Shown: positions 28,201 through 36,339, numbered from the stretch's first letter. The stretch: DNA of 64,000 nt from Thermoplasmatota archaeon (GCA_030828405.1 JAURCP010000004.1:23911-87910), one strand, 5' to 3'. Translations and numbers: made by a program. The notes: generated by a model not told the origin, from the letters alone.

Positions 28201-29146
28201 GTTAGCAATTGAACAATATGATATTGCAGTTGAACGTATAGCAGGTCTTGTAGAGGATGGTAAAATTCTTAGACAGCGTCGAAATGATCTTGTTGGAATC
28301 GCAGAAAGACTTGAATCCGAGAGGAAGAAGAGGTTGTTATTAGTATTCGACCATGTGAATAAAAATTTCAGCAGAGTGTATCAGAGTTTGCAACCTGGAG
28401 GAATTGGTAGTTTGAGGCTAGAAAATAGAAAAAATCCCTTTGAAGGTGGTTTAGAGATGGATTGCGTGCCTCCTGGTAAGAATAGTAAAACTAGAAGAAA
28501 CCTTCTTTCGGGTGGAGAGAAATCTATGGCCGCTCTTGCTTTGATATTCGCCATCCAAGATTATGAACCAAGTCCATTCTATTATTTCGATGAAGTAGAC
28601 CAAAACTTAGACCCGTTTAATTCAGAGTTAATTGCTTCACTTTGTTTAATGCGTTCTCAAAGAGCTCAGTTCATTATGGTGACACTAAGGAAAGTCAGTT
28701 TAAATCTGGCAAATCACCATATTGGCATTACTCATGCGGGAGATGGTTGTAGCCGTAGAATCACAGATTTCGATCGTGCAGCAGCATTACAAATGAGTGA
28801 AGATATAGAAAAAGAAGAAGCGGCTAGAAAACAATCTGATCAAGAGCGCTCAGAATTAGTCCTGCCAGATCCAAATCAAATGCCTAGAGTACCTGAGCCG
28901 CTTGGCACCCCCAAATCACTTGGAGGACTTGCCGGAAGAGCGGGTTTAGAGTTAGAAGATGAATCAGAAAACTCTGAATCTCCATCACCCGATATTGAAA
29001 ATAAGAATCTAGAAGCATTAAGAGAAAGGACAGAAGACTGGAGCGAAGATATTGCTGAAGCTAATATCGTTCAAAAAGCCATCACTGATGAGAGTTTAAG
29101 TGAAGATACAGAAGAGGTTAAATCATCAGAAGTAGAAGTTGAGTGA
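25214..29146 (+). CDS. smc: Chromosome segregation ATPase SMC with acidic C-terminal tail
   Basis: This long coiled-coil ATPase compacts and segregates chromosomes. The N-terminal head has TGPNGSGKSNCGDAIQFVLG. Coiled coil runs from about 150 to 490. The hinge (about 515-660) includes IKGILGTLGELC, GGRATFLPLNKL and EGSGAMTGGSP. A second coil follows, then the C-terminal head with LLSGGEKSMAALALIFAI and YYFDEVDQNLDPFN. Beyond the head a 120-residue acidic, apparently disordered tail is unusual. ATG at 25214, with GGTGAT 4 bp upstream, matches the family start MHLVRIELENFKSFG; in-frame upstream ATGs are rejected. scpA begins 6 bp after the stop. Confidence 0.95.
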   Translation: MHLVRIELENFKSFGGEIVIPFEEGFTAITGPNGSGKSNCGDAIQFVLGPKSTKSLRASNVSELIYNGGGRGKAARNMSATLVFRNEPELDGRRRLRIETEEVSFTRSVRLNRKNDTISSYYVNGNPSNATEMRRILAEAGLHGDGYNIVLQGDVTTLATMTPHKRRGVLEEVAGVTAYDDEIRRANNQRKVVENNIETIDLFEDEQKKRLKGLEKERQQALKFKDLKEELDSNKIILKQSRHRNRLDDVRLLGDERSNYSKQVDDLTNQIRDGNTELGKYDEELVQIGDNLDEIMSGDAKELFETIRKHEIDVETNSDRIGDQSKIIESTNNEIEIIREDYHRVKGSYDSANQELENAQINLSNSQEDLARAALDENQAREAIQSGDRLGRDLNRALGQATELVTQTHQDYSAAKLESDRAEQNAQISSEKLADLEEEYEQATLTRDDLELLGEDIQNGGEVVDRTHLANELQRLTKQEIGLREDRDRAEIRARDAEVDLAKARARQEAKANRPGSAITIAALSKLRQSGEIKGILGTLGELCSPKDTIHEEALAIALGNGLRSIVVTNDEVAADCIKWLRMNGGGRATFLPLNKLSVSRPQGRTLIVSSNPGVLGFAHDLLDYDSEIDIAVRYASRNTLIVQSMDIARKNMGGARMVTLKGDIIEGSGAMTGGSPVGSSRPSFGGGNPGQLGSEKLERSLEEANLIYSTVEAALRELRSNQQVLRDQIHGLDDSDQSVKLREWKSDLSRAQKDVDEIGNKVLTARKELSDAEVLFNSAKSHADKANETHLQALESRVNAAEALQNHTPDHLSQILRNAEKTRTEAERTKLQSESSIISTNERLKILSDRISDLERQISSKQKSINEAEEEVIKLEESIKNSRELLIDLKGQASQFNEEQQILTQRRETILEERASLRASLETRSQNRQTFNSRIEDLNIQINQKRAAVNEIVAELAAENIEIPSIDTQLPTVAEAEKVVQGLERRLGYLGDVNMLAIEQYDIAVERIAGLVEDGKILRQRRNDLVGIAERLESERKKRLLLVFDHVNKNFSRVYQSLQPGGIGSLRLENRKNPFEGGLEMDCVPPGKNSKTRRNLLSGGEKSMAALALIFAIQDYEPSPFYYFDEVDQNLDPFNSELIASLCLMRSQRAQFIMVTLRKVSLNLANHHIGITHAGDGCSRRITDFDRAAALQMSEDIEKEEAARKQSDQERSELVLPDPNQMPRVPEPLGTPKSLGGLAGRAGLELEDESENSESPSPDIENKNLEALRERTEDWSEDIAEANIVQKAITDESLSEDTEEVKSSEVEVE

Positions 29147-29152
29147 GGTGTT

Positions 29153-30163
29153 TTGTTGTCTGTTTTCGATGGTTCTTCAATGAGAGATGATATAGTATCT
29201 CGATTGCTTGGAGGCGATACTGATCTTGATACAAACAGGTACCTAGACAGATTAGTCGAATTATCGAAAGTAGAAGAAGCTGAACATCAATTTTTGATAG
29301 ACCCTTTCGATCGTTCAGTAGCATTAGTTTTCCAACTATTCCATAATAGTGATTTAGACCCATGGGATGTAGATTTATCTGTATTCTTAGAATTATTTTC
29401 TAATAGAATTAATGACTCAGAAAATATCGATTTACCTACTTGTGGACGTTTAGTTCGTATGGCGTGGTCAATACTCAGAGGCCAGGCAAGTACATTGATA
29501 GAGAGGCAGGAGAGATCTCTCCTTGAAGAAGAAATTGAAGATACTTGGGATTTCGAGGATACATGGGAAAGTGATTTTTCAGATGAGGATTATAATTTCT
29601 CAGTAGGAGTACTTACAGGTGCCGCAGATAAAGTGCTACCCAGTATGTTTGAAGGGAGAATTCATCGTGAAGAAGGAAGACCGGTTACTTTAGGAGAACT
29701 TCTAATGGGTCTCCAAGCAGCAGGAAGACTTTCCGAAGAGCAAAGAATGAGAGAACAAATTGCGAAAGAACGCCGTGAAGCTAATGAGAAAGCAAGGGCT
29801 AGGTTTGGAGGTAGCTTGCATGTTGAAAATCTTGAGGGTGATCTTGAAAGAACTTGGAATGCATTACGTAGCCGTACGATTTCTAATAACGAATCAACTG
29901 ATCTTAGTGAGATAGTTAATATCCTCAAAGAAAATTCTTTGAAGTCAGGGATTGGTCTAGATGAAGCCGAGTCAGAAGCCCAAGTCACAGCTTTGATTTC
30001 ATCTCTGTTTCTTACACATAGAGGTTACGCTGAGGTTTCACAAGATAGTGAGGGGAATATATCTCTGAAGAATCTTCATTTAGATGATGATGATTTTTCA
30101 ACTTTAACAAATAGAATAAATCCTAAATCTAAACTTCCTGGGGGAATTATTTTCAATGAATGA
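29153..30163 (+). CDS. scpA: Segregation and condensation protein A
   Basis: This kleisin subunit bridges SMC heads. The N-terminal part has FDRSVALVFQLFHNSDLDPWDVDLSVF, split here as FDRSVALVFQLFHNS and LDPWDVDLSVF, the kleisin DPWxxD signature. The C-terminal part is a winged helix (about 255-330). The middle is acidic (TWDFEDTWESDFSDEDYNF). The start is ambiguous: TTG at 29153 or 29156 follows GAGGTG, while the first ATG is at 29180. Order smc-scpA-scpB with tight spacing and an 8-bp overlap to scpB implies one operon. Confidence 0.9.
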   Translation: MLSVFDGSSMRDDIVSRLLGGDTDLDTNRYLDRLVELSKVEEAEHQFLIDPFDRSVALVFQLFHNSDLDPWDVDLSVFLELFSNRINDSENIDLPTCGRLVRMAWSILRGQASTLIERQERSLLEEEIEDTWDFEDTWESDFSDEDYNFSVGVLTGAADKVLPSMFEGRIHREEGRPVTLGELLMGLQAAGRLSEEQRMREQIAKERREANEKARARFGGSLHVENLEGDLERTWNALRSRTISNNESTDLSEIVNILKENSLKSGIGLDEAESEAQVTALISSLFLTHRGYAEVSQDSEGNISLKNLHLDDDDFSTLTNRINPKSKLPGGIIFNE

Positions 30164-30767
30164 TGCAAGTCTTTCCGTAATCCTCGAAGCAATAATGTTC
30201 ACTTCTGGGCGCTCAATGTCTACTGAAGAGCTTTCTAAAACAGTTGATAAATCTATTGACGAGGTTAAATCATCTCTAGACGAATTACAATCTAGGATAA
30301 AAAGAAGGCAAGATTCTGCATTGCAATTAACCGAAGTTTCTGGGAGATGGATTTTCGAAGTCCGTCCAAATCTTTCTCCCTTCTTGCCTGAATCATTCCG
30401 TCCTGATACTCCTCAAAGACTCCTTCCTGCGGCTGCATTAATAGCATATCATCAGCCCATGGCCCAGTCTCAATTAGTCGAAATGTTAGGTCAAAGAGCC
30501 TATGATCATGTTAGAGATTTAGCGAACTTAGGTCTTATTGATAGACGTAGAGATGGTTTGACTAGGCGCCTCACTACAACTAGGAGATTCGCAGAGTATT
30601 TCGGTTGTCCTGAAGTTGATTATCGTGCTGTTCGTACATGGTTCCGTTCAGAAGCAGCTAAGGCAGGCCTTACTAGTGCTCAATTAGCTGCATCCTTGGC
30701 TCCGGATGAACAGATGTCAATTACTGAATTCACTGGTGAAGACGAAATAAATAATTCCGATGAATAA
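30156..30767 (+). CDS. scpB: Segregation and condensation protein B
   Basis: This is the dimeric winged-helix partner of ScpA in the SMC complex. VILEAIMFTSGRSMSTEELSK is the family N terminus. LLPAAALIAYHQPMAQSQLVEMLGQRAYDHV, read in two parts, is the second winged helix, and LIDRRRDGLTRRLTTTRRFAEYF is the conserved wing (usual form GRxxxYxTTxxFLxxFG). A C-terminal extension of about 35 residues is acidic. The ATG overlaps the end of scpA by 8 bp. It converges on the HMG-CoA reductase gene. Confidence 0.92.
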   Translation: MNDASLSVILEAIMFTSGRSMSTEELSKTVDKSIDEVKSSLDELQSRIKRRQDSALQLTEVSGRWIFEVRPNLSPFLPESFRPDTPQRLLPAAALIAYHQPMAQSQLVEMLGQRAYDHVRDLANLGLIDRRRDGLTRRLTTTRRFAEYFGCPEVDYRAVRTWFRSEAAKAGLTSAQLAASLAPDEQMSITEFTGEDEINNSDE

Positions 30768-30768
30768 T

Positions 30769-32061
30769 TTATTCATTTCTAATTGTATTTAGAGCAGCCT
30801 CTACAGTTGCCATTGTTATTCTGTCTCCACTTTCTTTGACGATAGTAGCTACTTGTTCAATTTCTTCGTCTTTTGCTCCCGCAGAACTAATCATATTTTT
30901 CAAATGTAATTTCATATGTCCTGCTTGTATTCCAACAGTAGCCAATGCTCTTAATGCACCCAAATTTTGAGCCATACCTGCAGCAGCCATTACTTTAGCT
31001 AAATCATCAGCACTATTTATTCCTAGCAGTGCAACGTTGGTTTGAGCGCCGGGGTGTATCCTTACTGCCCCGCCAACCAAACCTACAGCCATAGGGCATT
31101 CTATACTTCCAACTAGGTTTCCATCTGCATCCTTTTCCCAATGTGTCATTGAAGTATACTGTTTTTCATGTGCACAGTAAGAGTGTGCGCCGGATTCAAT
31201 AGCTCTCCAATCTTGCCCGCAAGCTATTGCTATAGGTGAAATTGCATTCATTATTCCTTTGTTATGTGTAGTAGCTCTGAAAGGATCTGCTGCTGCAAAA
31301 TGGTATGCTTGTATTACTCCATCTATTACTTCTGAACCTTGTTTCGCATCCCCACTATCTGACATCTCTTCGGGAGTAAATGTAGCACTAACTCTAGCTA
31401 GTCTATGAATTGCGAGATTACTAATAATCCTTAGAATAACAGTACCTCCTGACAATGCTTCTATTCTGGGTGCGATAGTTTCTGCCATTGTGTTTACTGC
31501 ATTGGCTCCCATTGCATCTCTACAATCTACTAATATGTGGGCAATGACCATAGGGCCAGACATAGTTTCGATAATTCGGACTTCCACATCTTTACACCCT
31601 CCTCCAAATTTAACTAAGATAGGATCTACATCATTGCACAACTGAATCAACTCATCTTTGGCGGAGAGAATAGATTTTTTGGAGGCTTCAGGATCTTCAC
31701 AATTAACGATTTGAATTTGGCCTATCATGATAGGGTCTGTGTTGTTAGAGGTAAATCCTCCATATGATTGACACCTCTTTGCCATATTGGATGCAGCTGC
31801 TACAACACTTGCTTCTTCAACTACAAAAGGTATCAGATAATGTTCGCCATCAATAATGAAATTAGTAGCTACTCCAATTGGTAATGAATATCTACCAACA
31901 ACATTCTCTATCATCCGATCCGCAGCGTCTTCTGATAGTTCTGAGTCTGCCCAAGCATTTACTTGTTCAGGAGTTAGCCCTGCAAGTTGTGCGAGTTTCT
32001 CTCTCCTCTCAGACACTGATAGTTTGTAAAATCCTTTCAATCGACTGTTATCTACTGGCAT
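30769..32061 (-). CDS. mvaA: Class II 3-hydroxy-3-methylglutaryl-CoA reductase
   Basis: The enzyme makes mevalonate for isoprenoid lipids. The sequence follows the class II form known from Pseudomonas mevalonii, Archaeoglobus and Thermoplasmatales, not the class I form of most archaea. The N-terminal SRLKGFYKLSVSERREKLAQ and MIENVVGRYSLPIGVATNF match class II. Catalytic Glu is in VVEEASVVAAASN, Lys in THNKGIMN, Asp in CGQDWRAIE, and His in QAGHMKLHL. The ATG at 32061 (GGTGG 4 bp upstream) fits the family start; a TTG at 32082 would add 7 residues. It is divergent from the AAA+ gene across the repeat-rich spacer. Confidence 0.93.
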   Translation of the reverse strand: MPVDNSRLKGFYKLSVSERREKLAQLAGLTPEQVNAWADSELSEDAADRMIENVVGRYSLPIGVATNFIIDGEHYLIPFVVEEASVVAAASNMAKRCQSYGGFTSNNTDPIMIGQIQIVNCEDPEASKKSILSAKDELIQLCNDVDPILVKFGGGCKDVEVRIIETMSGPMVIAHILVDCRDAMGANAVNTMAETIAPRIEALSGGTVILRIISNLAIHRLARVSATFTPEEMSDSGDAKQGSEVIDGVIQAYHFAAADPFRATTHNKGIMNAISPIAIACGQDWRAIESGAHSYCAHEKQYTSMTHWEKDADGNLVGSIECPMAVGLVGGAVRIHPGAQTNVALLGINSADDLAKVMAAAGMAQNLGALRALATVGIQAGHMKLHLKNMISSAGAKDEEIEQVATIVKESGDRITMATVEAALNTIRNE

Positions 32062-32082
32062 GTCTCCACCATTCTTTGCCAA

Positions 32083-32424
32083 GACATATCGCTTGTAATC
32101 TCTTTGCTTTAAAATGCTTGAATGTATTGATTATCTAAGTTAGATACTATTGTTGAATAATCTCAAATCTACTTGTTTATCTTGACATTTATCTTTAGAA
32201 AAGTAGATTTTATTCTTAGTTATTGACTTATTAAAGCGTTAATTTTCATGTTAACGCTTCGTTAACGCATTAAAAAAGCGTTAATAATACGTTAATAATA
32301 TTTCTAAAAGATAGTTTTAATCAATTTTTTTAGAGTTTTTTTATTTAGTTTTTCAATTAAAGCGTTAATATGGTGAATTAAATACGTAATTAAGCGTGAA
32401 TATTATGAACTAGTACGCTTACCG
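32083..32424. other. AT-rich spacer with GCGTTAA repeats: candidate replication origin or operator array
   Basis: This is the only gene-free stretch over 300 bp. It is extremely AT-rich. GCGTTAA-type elements occur at 32236-32242 (+), 32251-32257 (-), 32262-32268 (-), 32278-32284 (+), 32289-32295 (+, ACGTTAA) and 32362-32368 (+). Two same-strand pairs are each spaced exactly 11 bp, one helical turn. Between the cluster and the last copy lies a T/A homopolymer-rich tract (32301-32360) that could unwind easily. The spacer separates divergent genes, one of them an AAA+/winged-helix protein, with Orc1/Cdc6 about 4.5 kb away. Origin or operator function is inference. Confidence 0.5.
32236..32368. 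repeat. Six-copy GCGTTAA repeat cluster
   Basis: Five perfect GCGTTAA copies plus one ACGTTAA lie in mixed orientation. The minus-strand pair reads GTTAACGC twice (32250-32257, 32261-32268). The plus-strand pair reads GCGTTAATAAT then ACGTTAATAAT in tandem (32278-32299). Each core contains or abuts GTTAAC or GTTAAT. The regular 11-bp spacing suggests cooperative binding to one face of the DNA. Confidence 0.75.
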
Positions 32425-34407
32425 ATGGATATGTACGATAGTGGAGTCAGTTTGATTGACCTCCCTGCAGTACGTGGGAATCCTTTTGATAACCGACCTA
32501 TTGAATCATCAAGAGCTCAAGATTTGGTTGGACGTAAAGAAATGCTACGCAGATGGAGAGAACATATCCATTCCGGTTCACCTAGAATGATCTTATTAGT
32601 TGGAGAATCAGGATCAGGTAGAACTTCAATGATTAATGCTATATCATCCCAAACTCCAAAGAAATATATTGGACAGTTTCTATCGGAGGAGAAAGATCAA
32701 GAAAAGTCAGTTCTACATGAGATATTAACTCATTTCACATCATTTCAATCTATAACAACAATGAATCAATTATCTCAAAAGTTAATTTCATTATTTGATG
32801 AAGAGAAAGGACCTTTACCAATTATTGCTTTAGATTATCCTCCTCAAGTAATAGAAATAAATTCCTTCTTGTCCAGGATTTGTCCAATTCTTTCTAGACT
32901 TAGGGCCATGGTAATTGTAAGTCTGACTGAATCGCAATTATTAGAACTGGACGATGAATTAAGAAACCTTTTTGATGAACCGGATCGACTAGAGAATTTC
33001 ACAAAGTCTGATATTCAAGATATGGTTAATAATAGAATGAGACTTAAGTCAAAAGAGAAATGGATAATTAATTCGGCGATTCTCAACTCAATATTTCAGC
33101 GAACTGGAGGTAATCCAAGAGATGTCATAAGAATTTTGAAGTGTTTAGTAGATGAAAAAAGAGATCTTGGATACCAAGGGACATTGGAAAGTCTGTTGTC
33201 TTCCCAGGAGAATAAGAAACCTATAGTGTCTGAAAGAAACTATGTTGAAGATAGGGAATATACAGATAATTATTTCTCTGAACTAGAAACCAATGTTTCA
33301 GAGAATAGAGTATCTCATGTTGAAAAAGATGATTTTATCGATGAAGAACCATCAGACTTATGGGATTATAATGATGAAGAAATTCTTCCCTTATCAGATA
33401 ATAATGAATCAATCAATGAAGAATATTCATTGTGGGATGATAACTTTCCTGAAATAGATGAGAGTATAGTTGATGATGAAGCCTTTATTGAGGAAGATAA
33501 CCAAGTGGTTAACTTACCACAACCATCAGAAGAAATTAATTTTCAAAATGAAGAATTAGAAAATGAGAAAGGATTGTTCATGTCTCCTGGTACAGAACCT
33601 CCAGAAAAATCGCCGCTACCTTCACCTAGGGAGAATAATAAATTTGGCTTCTTATATAATAGAGCAAAAAAAACAACTTCAGGTATAGCATCAAGTCCTA
33701 TGTCCGATGTCCCAATTACTTATGCCGATACTAAACCATCACAATCAACTCTAGATAATTATGTCAATAATGAGAATTTCGATATTAATAATGATGGAGG
33801 TACAGATTTACCAATCGTTACTGAAGCAAAAGTTGACAGAAACATTCAGTCGACTGATTATGAACACATAGATAGTGATGAAGGGGCTGAATGGACGGTC
33901 GCCCCTTCTTACAAATCTACAGTCCCAAAAACAATCTCAAATCCACCTCAACCTCACGATGAATCTCCAGAAATAGAAGAATCTTTTCTCGAGGAACCTA
34001 TTTTCGAAGATACTGAAATTGAAGTGCCGATTTTACAAGAATCTGAATTTGATAATTCTGTTGAGTTAATTGAATCAACTCCAATATATCGAGAAGAAAG
34101 TAAGGTAATAATTACGAATGTAACTCCTTCAAAAAAATCAAGATTTTCTCCAATCTGGGAACAAGATAAGAAATTAGATATTGATAGATTTTATTCCCTT
34201 TCTGATGCTGAAAGAATGATATTGGAAGTTGCAACATTAAGAGAAATATCTCCATCTGATGATGAATTACAGGCTAGATTAGAAGTCGGACGGCCTCGTC
34301 TATCTCAATTATATAATAGCCTTCACAAATCAGGAATGTTGTCGGTTAGAAAGCAAGGTAGGACCCGTTTATTCAAATTGAGCGAAGCTGCCGCAAATGA
34401 ATTTTGA
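32425..34407 (+). CDS. AAA+-like ATPase with altered Walker motifs, acidic linker and C-terminal winged helix
   Basis: The N-terminal 270 residues look like an Orc/STAND-type AAA+ module: NPFDNRPIESS and LVGRKEMLRRW, then Walker A GESGSGRTS (G60-S68), in which the usual Lys is Arg66. Walker B reads IIALDYPP, with Tyr after the Asp instead of Glu. A sensor-2-like GGNPRDVIRILK is kept. Residues about 280-560 are a long acidic, probably disordered linker. Residues about 585-660 form a winged helix (DDELQARLEVGRPRLSQLYN, then RTRLFKL). ATP binding may be weak or lost. No Shine-Dalgarno precedes the ATG. It follows the GCGTTAA array, so autoregulation or initiator function is plausible. Family not named. 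Confidence 0.72.
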   Translation: MDMYDSGVSLIDLPAVRGNPFDNRPIESSRAQDLVGRKEMLRRWREHIHSGSPRMILLVGESGSGRTSMINAISSQTPKKYIGQFLSEEKDQEKSVLHEILTHFTSFQSITTMNQLSQKLISLFDEEKGPLPIIALDYPPQVIEINSFLSRICPILSRLRAMVIVSLTESQLLELDDELRNLFDEPDRLENFTKSDIQDMVNNRMRLKSKEKWIINSAILNSIFQRTGGNPRDVIRILKCLVDEKRDLGYQGTLESLLSSQENKKPIVSERNYVEDREYTDNYFSELETNVSENRVSHVEKDDFIDEEPSDLWDYNDEEILPLSDNNESINEEYSLWDDNFPEIDESIVDDEAFIEEDNQVVNLPQPSEEINFQNEELENEKGLFMSPGTEPPEKSPLPSPRENNKFGFLYNRAKKTTSGIASSPMSDVPITYADTKPSQSTLDNYVNNENFDINNDGGTDLPIVTEAKVDRNIQSTDYEHIDSDEGAEWTVAPSYKSTVPKTISNPPQPHDESPEIEESFLEEPIFEDTEIEVPILQESEFDNSVELIESTPIYREESKVIITNVTPSKKSRFSPIWEQDKKLDIDRFYSLSDAERMILEVATLREISPSDDELQARLEVGRPRLSQLYNSLHKSGMLSVRKQGRTRLFKLSEAAANEF

Positions 34408-34416
34408 GGAGTAATT

Positions 34417-34713
34417 ATGTCAGACAATGGAAATATCGTATCTAAAGAAAAAGTTCAGAAGTATCTCGATTTAACTACTGAAGCAAGATTAAAAGCCACT
34501 CCAATAAAAAATAATATTGAAGATGAAAAAAGGCTTGAAGAGATGCTTAAGATGTGCGATGATTACCAAAAAGATGCTCTTTACTTCATGAATAATGGAG
34601 ATTTAGTCCGTGCTTTCGGTGCCATTAATTATGCTCATGCATGGATTGATGCTGCTGTTAGAATTGGCTTACTAGATGGACATGGTGATGACAGATTGTT
34701 TACTCTACCTTAA
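34417..34713 (+). CDS. DUF357 family archaeal protein
   Basis: This 98-aa helical protein has the DUF357 (COG1849) pattern: KVQKYLDLTTEARLKATP at the N terminus, then the conserved MCDDYQKDALYFMNNGDLVRAFGAINYAHAWIDAAVRIGL, of which YFMNNGDLVRAFGAINYAHA is the hallmark. The family forms helical bundles, is restricted largely to archaea and has no known function. It starts 9 bp after the AAA+ gene, so the two are probably cotranscribed. It converges on a PIN-domain gene with a 4-bp overlap. Confidence 0.85.
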   Translation: MSDNGNIVSKEKVQKYLDLTTEARLKATPIKNNIEDEKRLEEMLKMCDDYQKDALYFMNNGDLVRAFGAINYAHAWIDAAVRIGLLDGHGDDRLFTLP

Positions 34714-35078
34714 TTCTGTATAAACCTCAACACATTTTTTGAAGTTACTTCAATATATGAACCACCTGTATTAATTAATCTCTCTTTCAATTTCCTATCT
34801 ACTGTTAGAACTGGCCATCTATTTTCTCTAGATAATTCTAGTAACATTTGGTCAGTATGCCTTAATCCTTCAGGTGCCTTGACTAATTCTGACTTCTTGT
34901 CTAATAGATCCAACAAAAGCCCTCTTCTTTGTTTTGATAATGATAACAATTCTTGTTTGACTTTTTCCAATAATAGATATTTTGGTTTCCCTACAATTTT
35001 ACTCATTGCAATATCTATGTTTAGTTCAGCATCAACTAATGCTGCCCAACCGCAAGCGTCTATTAGGACGCATTCCAA
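34710..35078 (-). CDS. PIN-domain protein of the Fcf1/Utp23 type
   Basis: The 122-aa sequence has the PIN ribonuclease acidic residues: an early Asp in VLIDACGWAALVD, a middle Glu in KVKQEL, and later Asp residues in LRHTDQMLLELSRE and VLTVDRKLKERL. The pattern resembles the archaeal COG1412 rRNA-processing group rather than VapC toxins, and no antitoxin gene is present. Its place directly after aIF2-gamma is a conserved archaeal neighbourhood, which supports a role in ribosome biogenesis. The ATG at 35078 is 6 bp after the aIF2-gamma stop. Confidence 0.83.
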   Translation of the reverse strand: MECVLIDACGWAALVDAELNIDIAMSKIVGKPKYLLLEKVKQELLSLSKQRRGLLLDLLDKKSELVKAPEGLRHTDQMLLELSRENRWPVLTVDRKLKERLINTGGSYIEVTSKNVLRFIQN

Positions 35079-35084
35079 GTTGAT

Positions 35085-36329
35085 TCACCCCACAATTGTC
35101 CCATGGCCTATCAGACGCCATCTGGAACCGACTCTTCTTGATAGCGTGATTCTACTACCAACTTTAGCACAAATTGGTAGTCTAAGAGAAATTTTCGAAA
35201 CTTTACCTTTTTTTATAACCGTACCAACCGAAGTAGCGGTTGCAGAATTAATCATTAACATTTCATTCATAGACAAAGGTCTAACAGGATCTGAATCTCC
35301 TTCCCCTCCAGCGACCATTTTTTCTAGTAGTTCTAAATCCAGTTCTAGAGTCTCCCAAATCGGAGGTAATTCTCCTTGTTTTGCCATAACTTGTCCTGAT
35401 AACTCATCTGCCTTAGTAGTAACAGGATCTAATGGAGTTGCAATCCCACATAATCCTCCAGCATGAGCAGTTTCTAGATTCATCCCTCCACCCTTAATGC
35501 TCTCGATATATGTTTCTAAGGGCTCCCAGCGAGTTTTATTTCCTATTTTGATTCTTCTTCCGGGTGCAATTGTAATTTTATCACCAACTGAAAAAGATCC
35601 TTCAACAATACTACCCCCAATTATTCCTCCTGAAAGGTCATTTGGGCGAGCTCCTGGTCGATTTGTATCAAATGATCTTGCTACATACATTAATCCTACA
35701 TCTTCTTTTGTTCTATCAGGAGTAGGGATTGTATGTTCGATTGCTTGGATTAAAACATCAAGGTTGACATCATGGTGCGCAGAAATAGGTATTATCGGAG
35801 CATTTTCTGCTAATGTTCCTTTAACAAATTTCTTTATTTCGTTAAATGATTCGATTGCTCTTTCTTCAGAAACTAAATCAATTTTATTCTGTACAATGAC
35901 TATATTTTTTATTCCAGCAATCTGTAAAGCAGCTAAATGTTCTCTTGTCTGTGGTTGAGGGCATTTTTCAGTTGCTGAAATTAACAATAATGCCCCATCC
36001 ATTATCGATGCACCAGATATCATCACGGCCATCAGAGTTTCATGACCAGGTGCATCAACAAAAGAAACGACTCTCAATAATTCTTTTTTTGAGTCTTTTT
36101 TCCCTTCGGGATGTTTCCCTTTTGCATAATAATCTCCATCTTCAGTACAGTAAAATGTAGTGTCAGCATATCCAAGTTTAATGCTTATGCCTCTCTTTCT
36201 TTCTTCTGAATGAGTATCAGTCCAAGTTCCAGATAGAGCTTTTGTCAAAGTAGTCTTACCATGGTCGACATGTCCGACCATACCGATATTTACCTCTGGC
36301 TGCCTTTTACTTTCAGCCAGAAGCATCAT
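35085..36329 (-). CDS. eif2g: Translation initiation factor aIF2 gamma
   Basis: This GTPase subunit delivers initiator tRNA to the small ribosomal subunit. G1 is GMVGHVDHGKTTL, G2 is RGISIKLGYADTTF, G3 is FVDAPGHETLMA, and G4 is VQNKIDLV. Domain II has the RSFDTNRPGARPNDLSGGIIGG segment (FDTNRPGA...GGI), a family marker. The Cys4 zinc knuckle of typical aIF2-gamma is reduced to a single Cys in this protein (FYCTEDGDYYAKG), so zinc binding is probably lost. Length (414 aa) is normal. It follows S6e with 10 bp between them. The pair S6e-aIF2-gamma-PIN is typical archaeal order. Confidence 0.95.
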   Translation of the reverse strand: MMLLAESKRQPEVNIGMVGHVDHGKTTLTKALSGTWTDTHSEERKRGISIKLGYADTTFYCTEDGDYYAKGKHPEGKKDSKKELLRVVSFVDAPGHETLMAVMISGASIMDGALLLISATEKCPQPQTREHLAALQIAGIKNIVIVQNKIDLVSEERAIESFNEIKKFVKGTLAENAPIIPISAHHDVNLDVLIQAIEHTIPTPDRTKEDVGLMYVARSFDTNRPGARPNDLSGGIIGGSIVEGSFSVGDKITIAPGRRIKIGNKTRWEPLETYIESIKGGGMNLETAHAGGLCGIATPLDPVTTKADELSGQVMAKQGELPPIWETLELDLELLEKMVAGGEGDSDPVRPLSMNEMLMINSATATSVGTVIKKGKVSKISLRLPICAKVGSRITLSRRVGSRWRLIGHGTIVG

Positions 36330-36339
36330 CCCCTACGAT

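Noticed and set aside
32236..32368. GCGTTAA repeats as a CRISPR array
   Set aside because: The elements are 7-8 bp, in both orientations, with spacings of about 11-15 bp and one distant copy. There are no 25-40 bp repeats or unique spacers and no cas genes.
34710..35078. VapC toxin of a toxin-antitoxin pair
   Set aside because: No antitoxin gene accompanies it, and the neighbourhood (aIF2-gamma, S6e) is the conserved one of the Fcf1/Utp23-type PIN protein.
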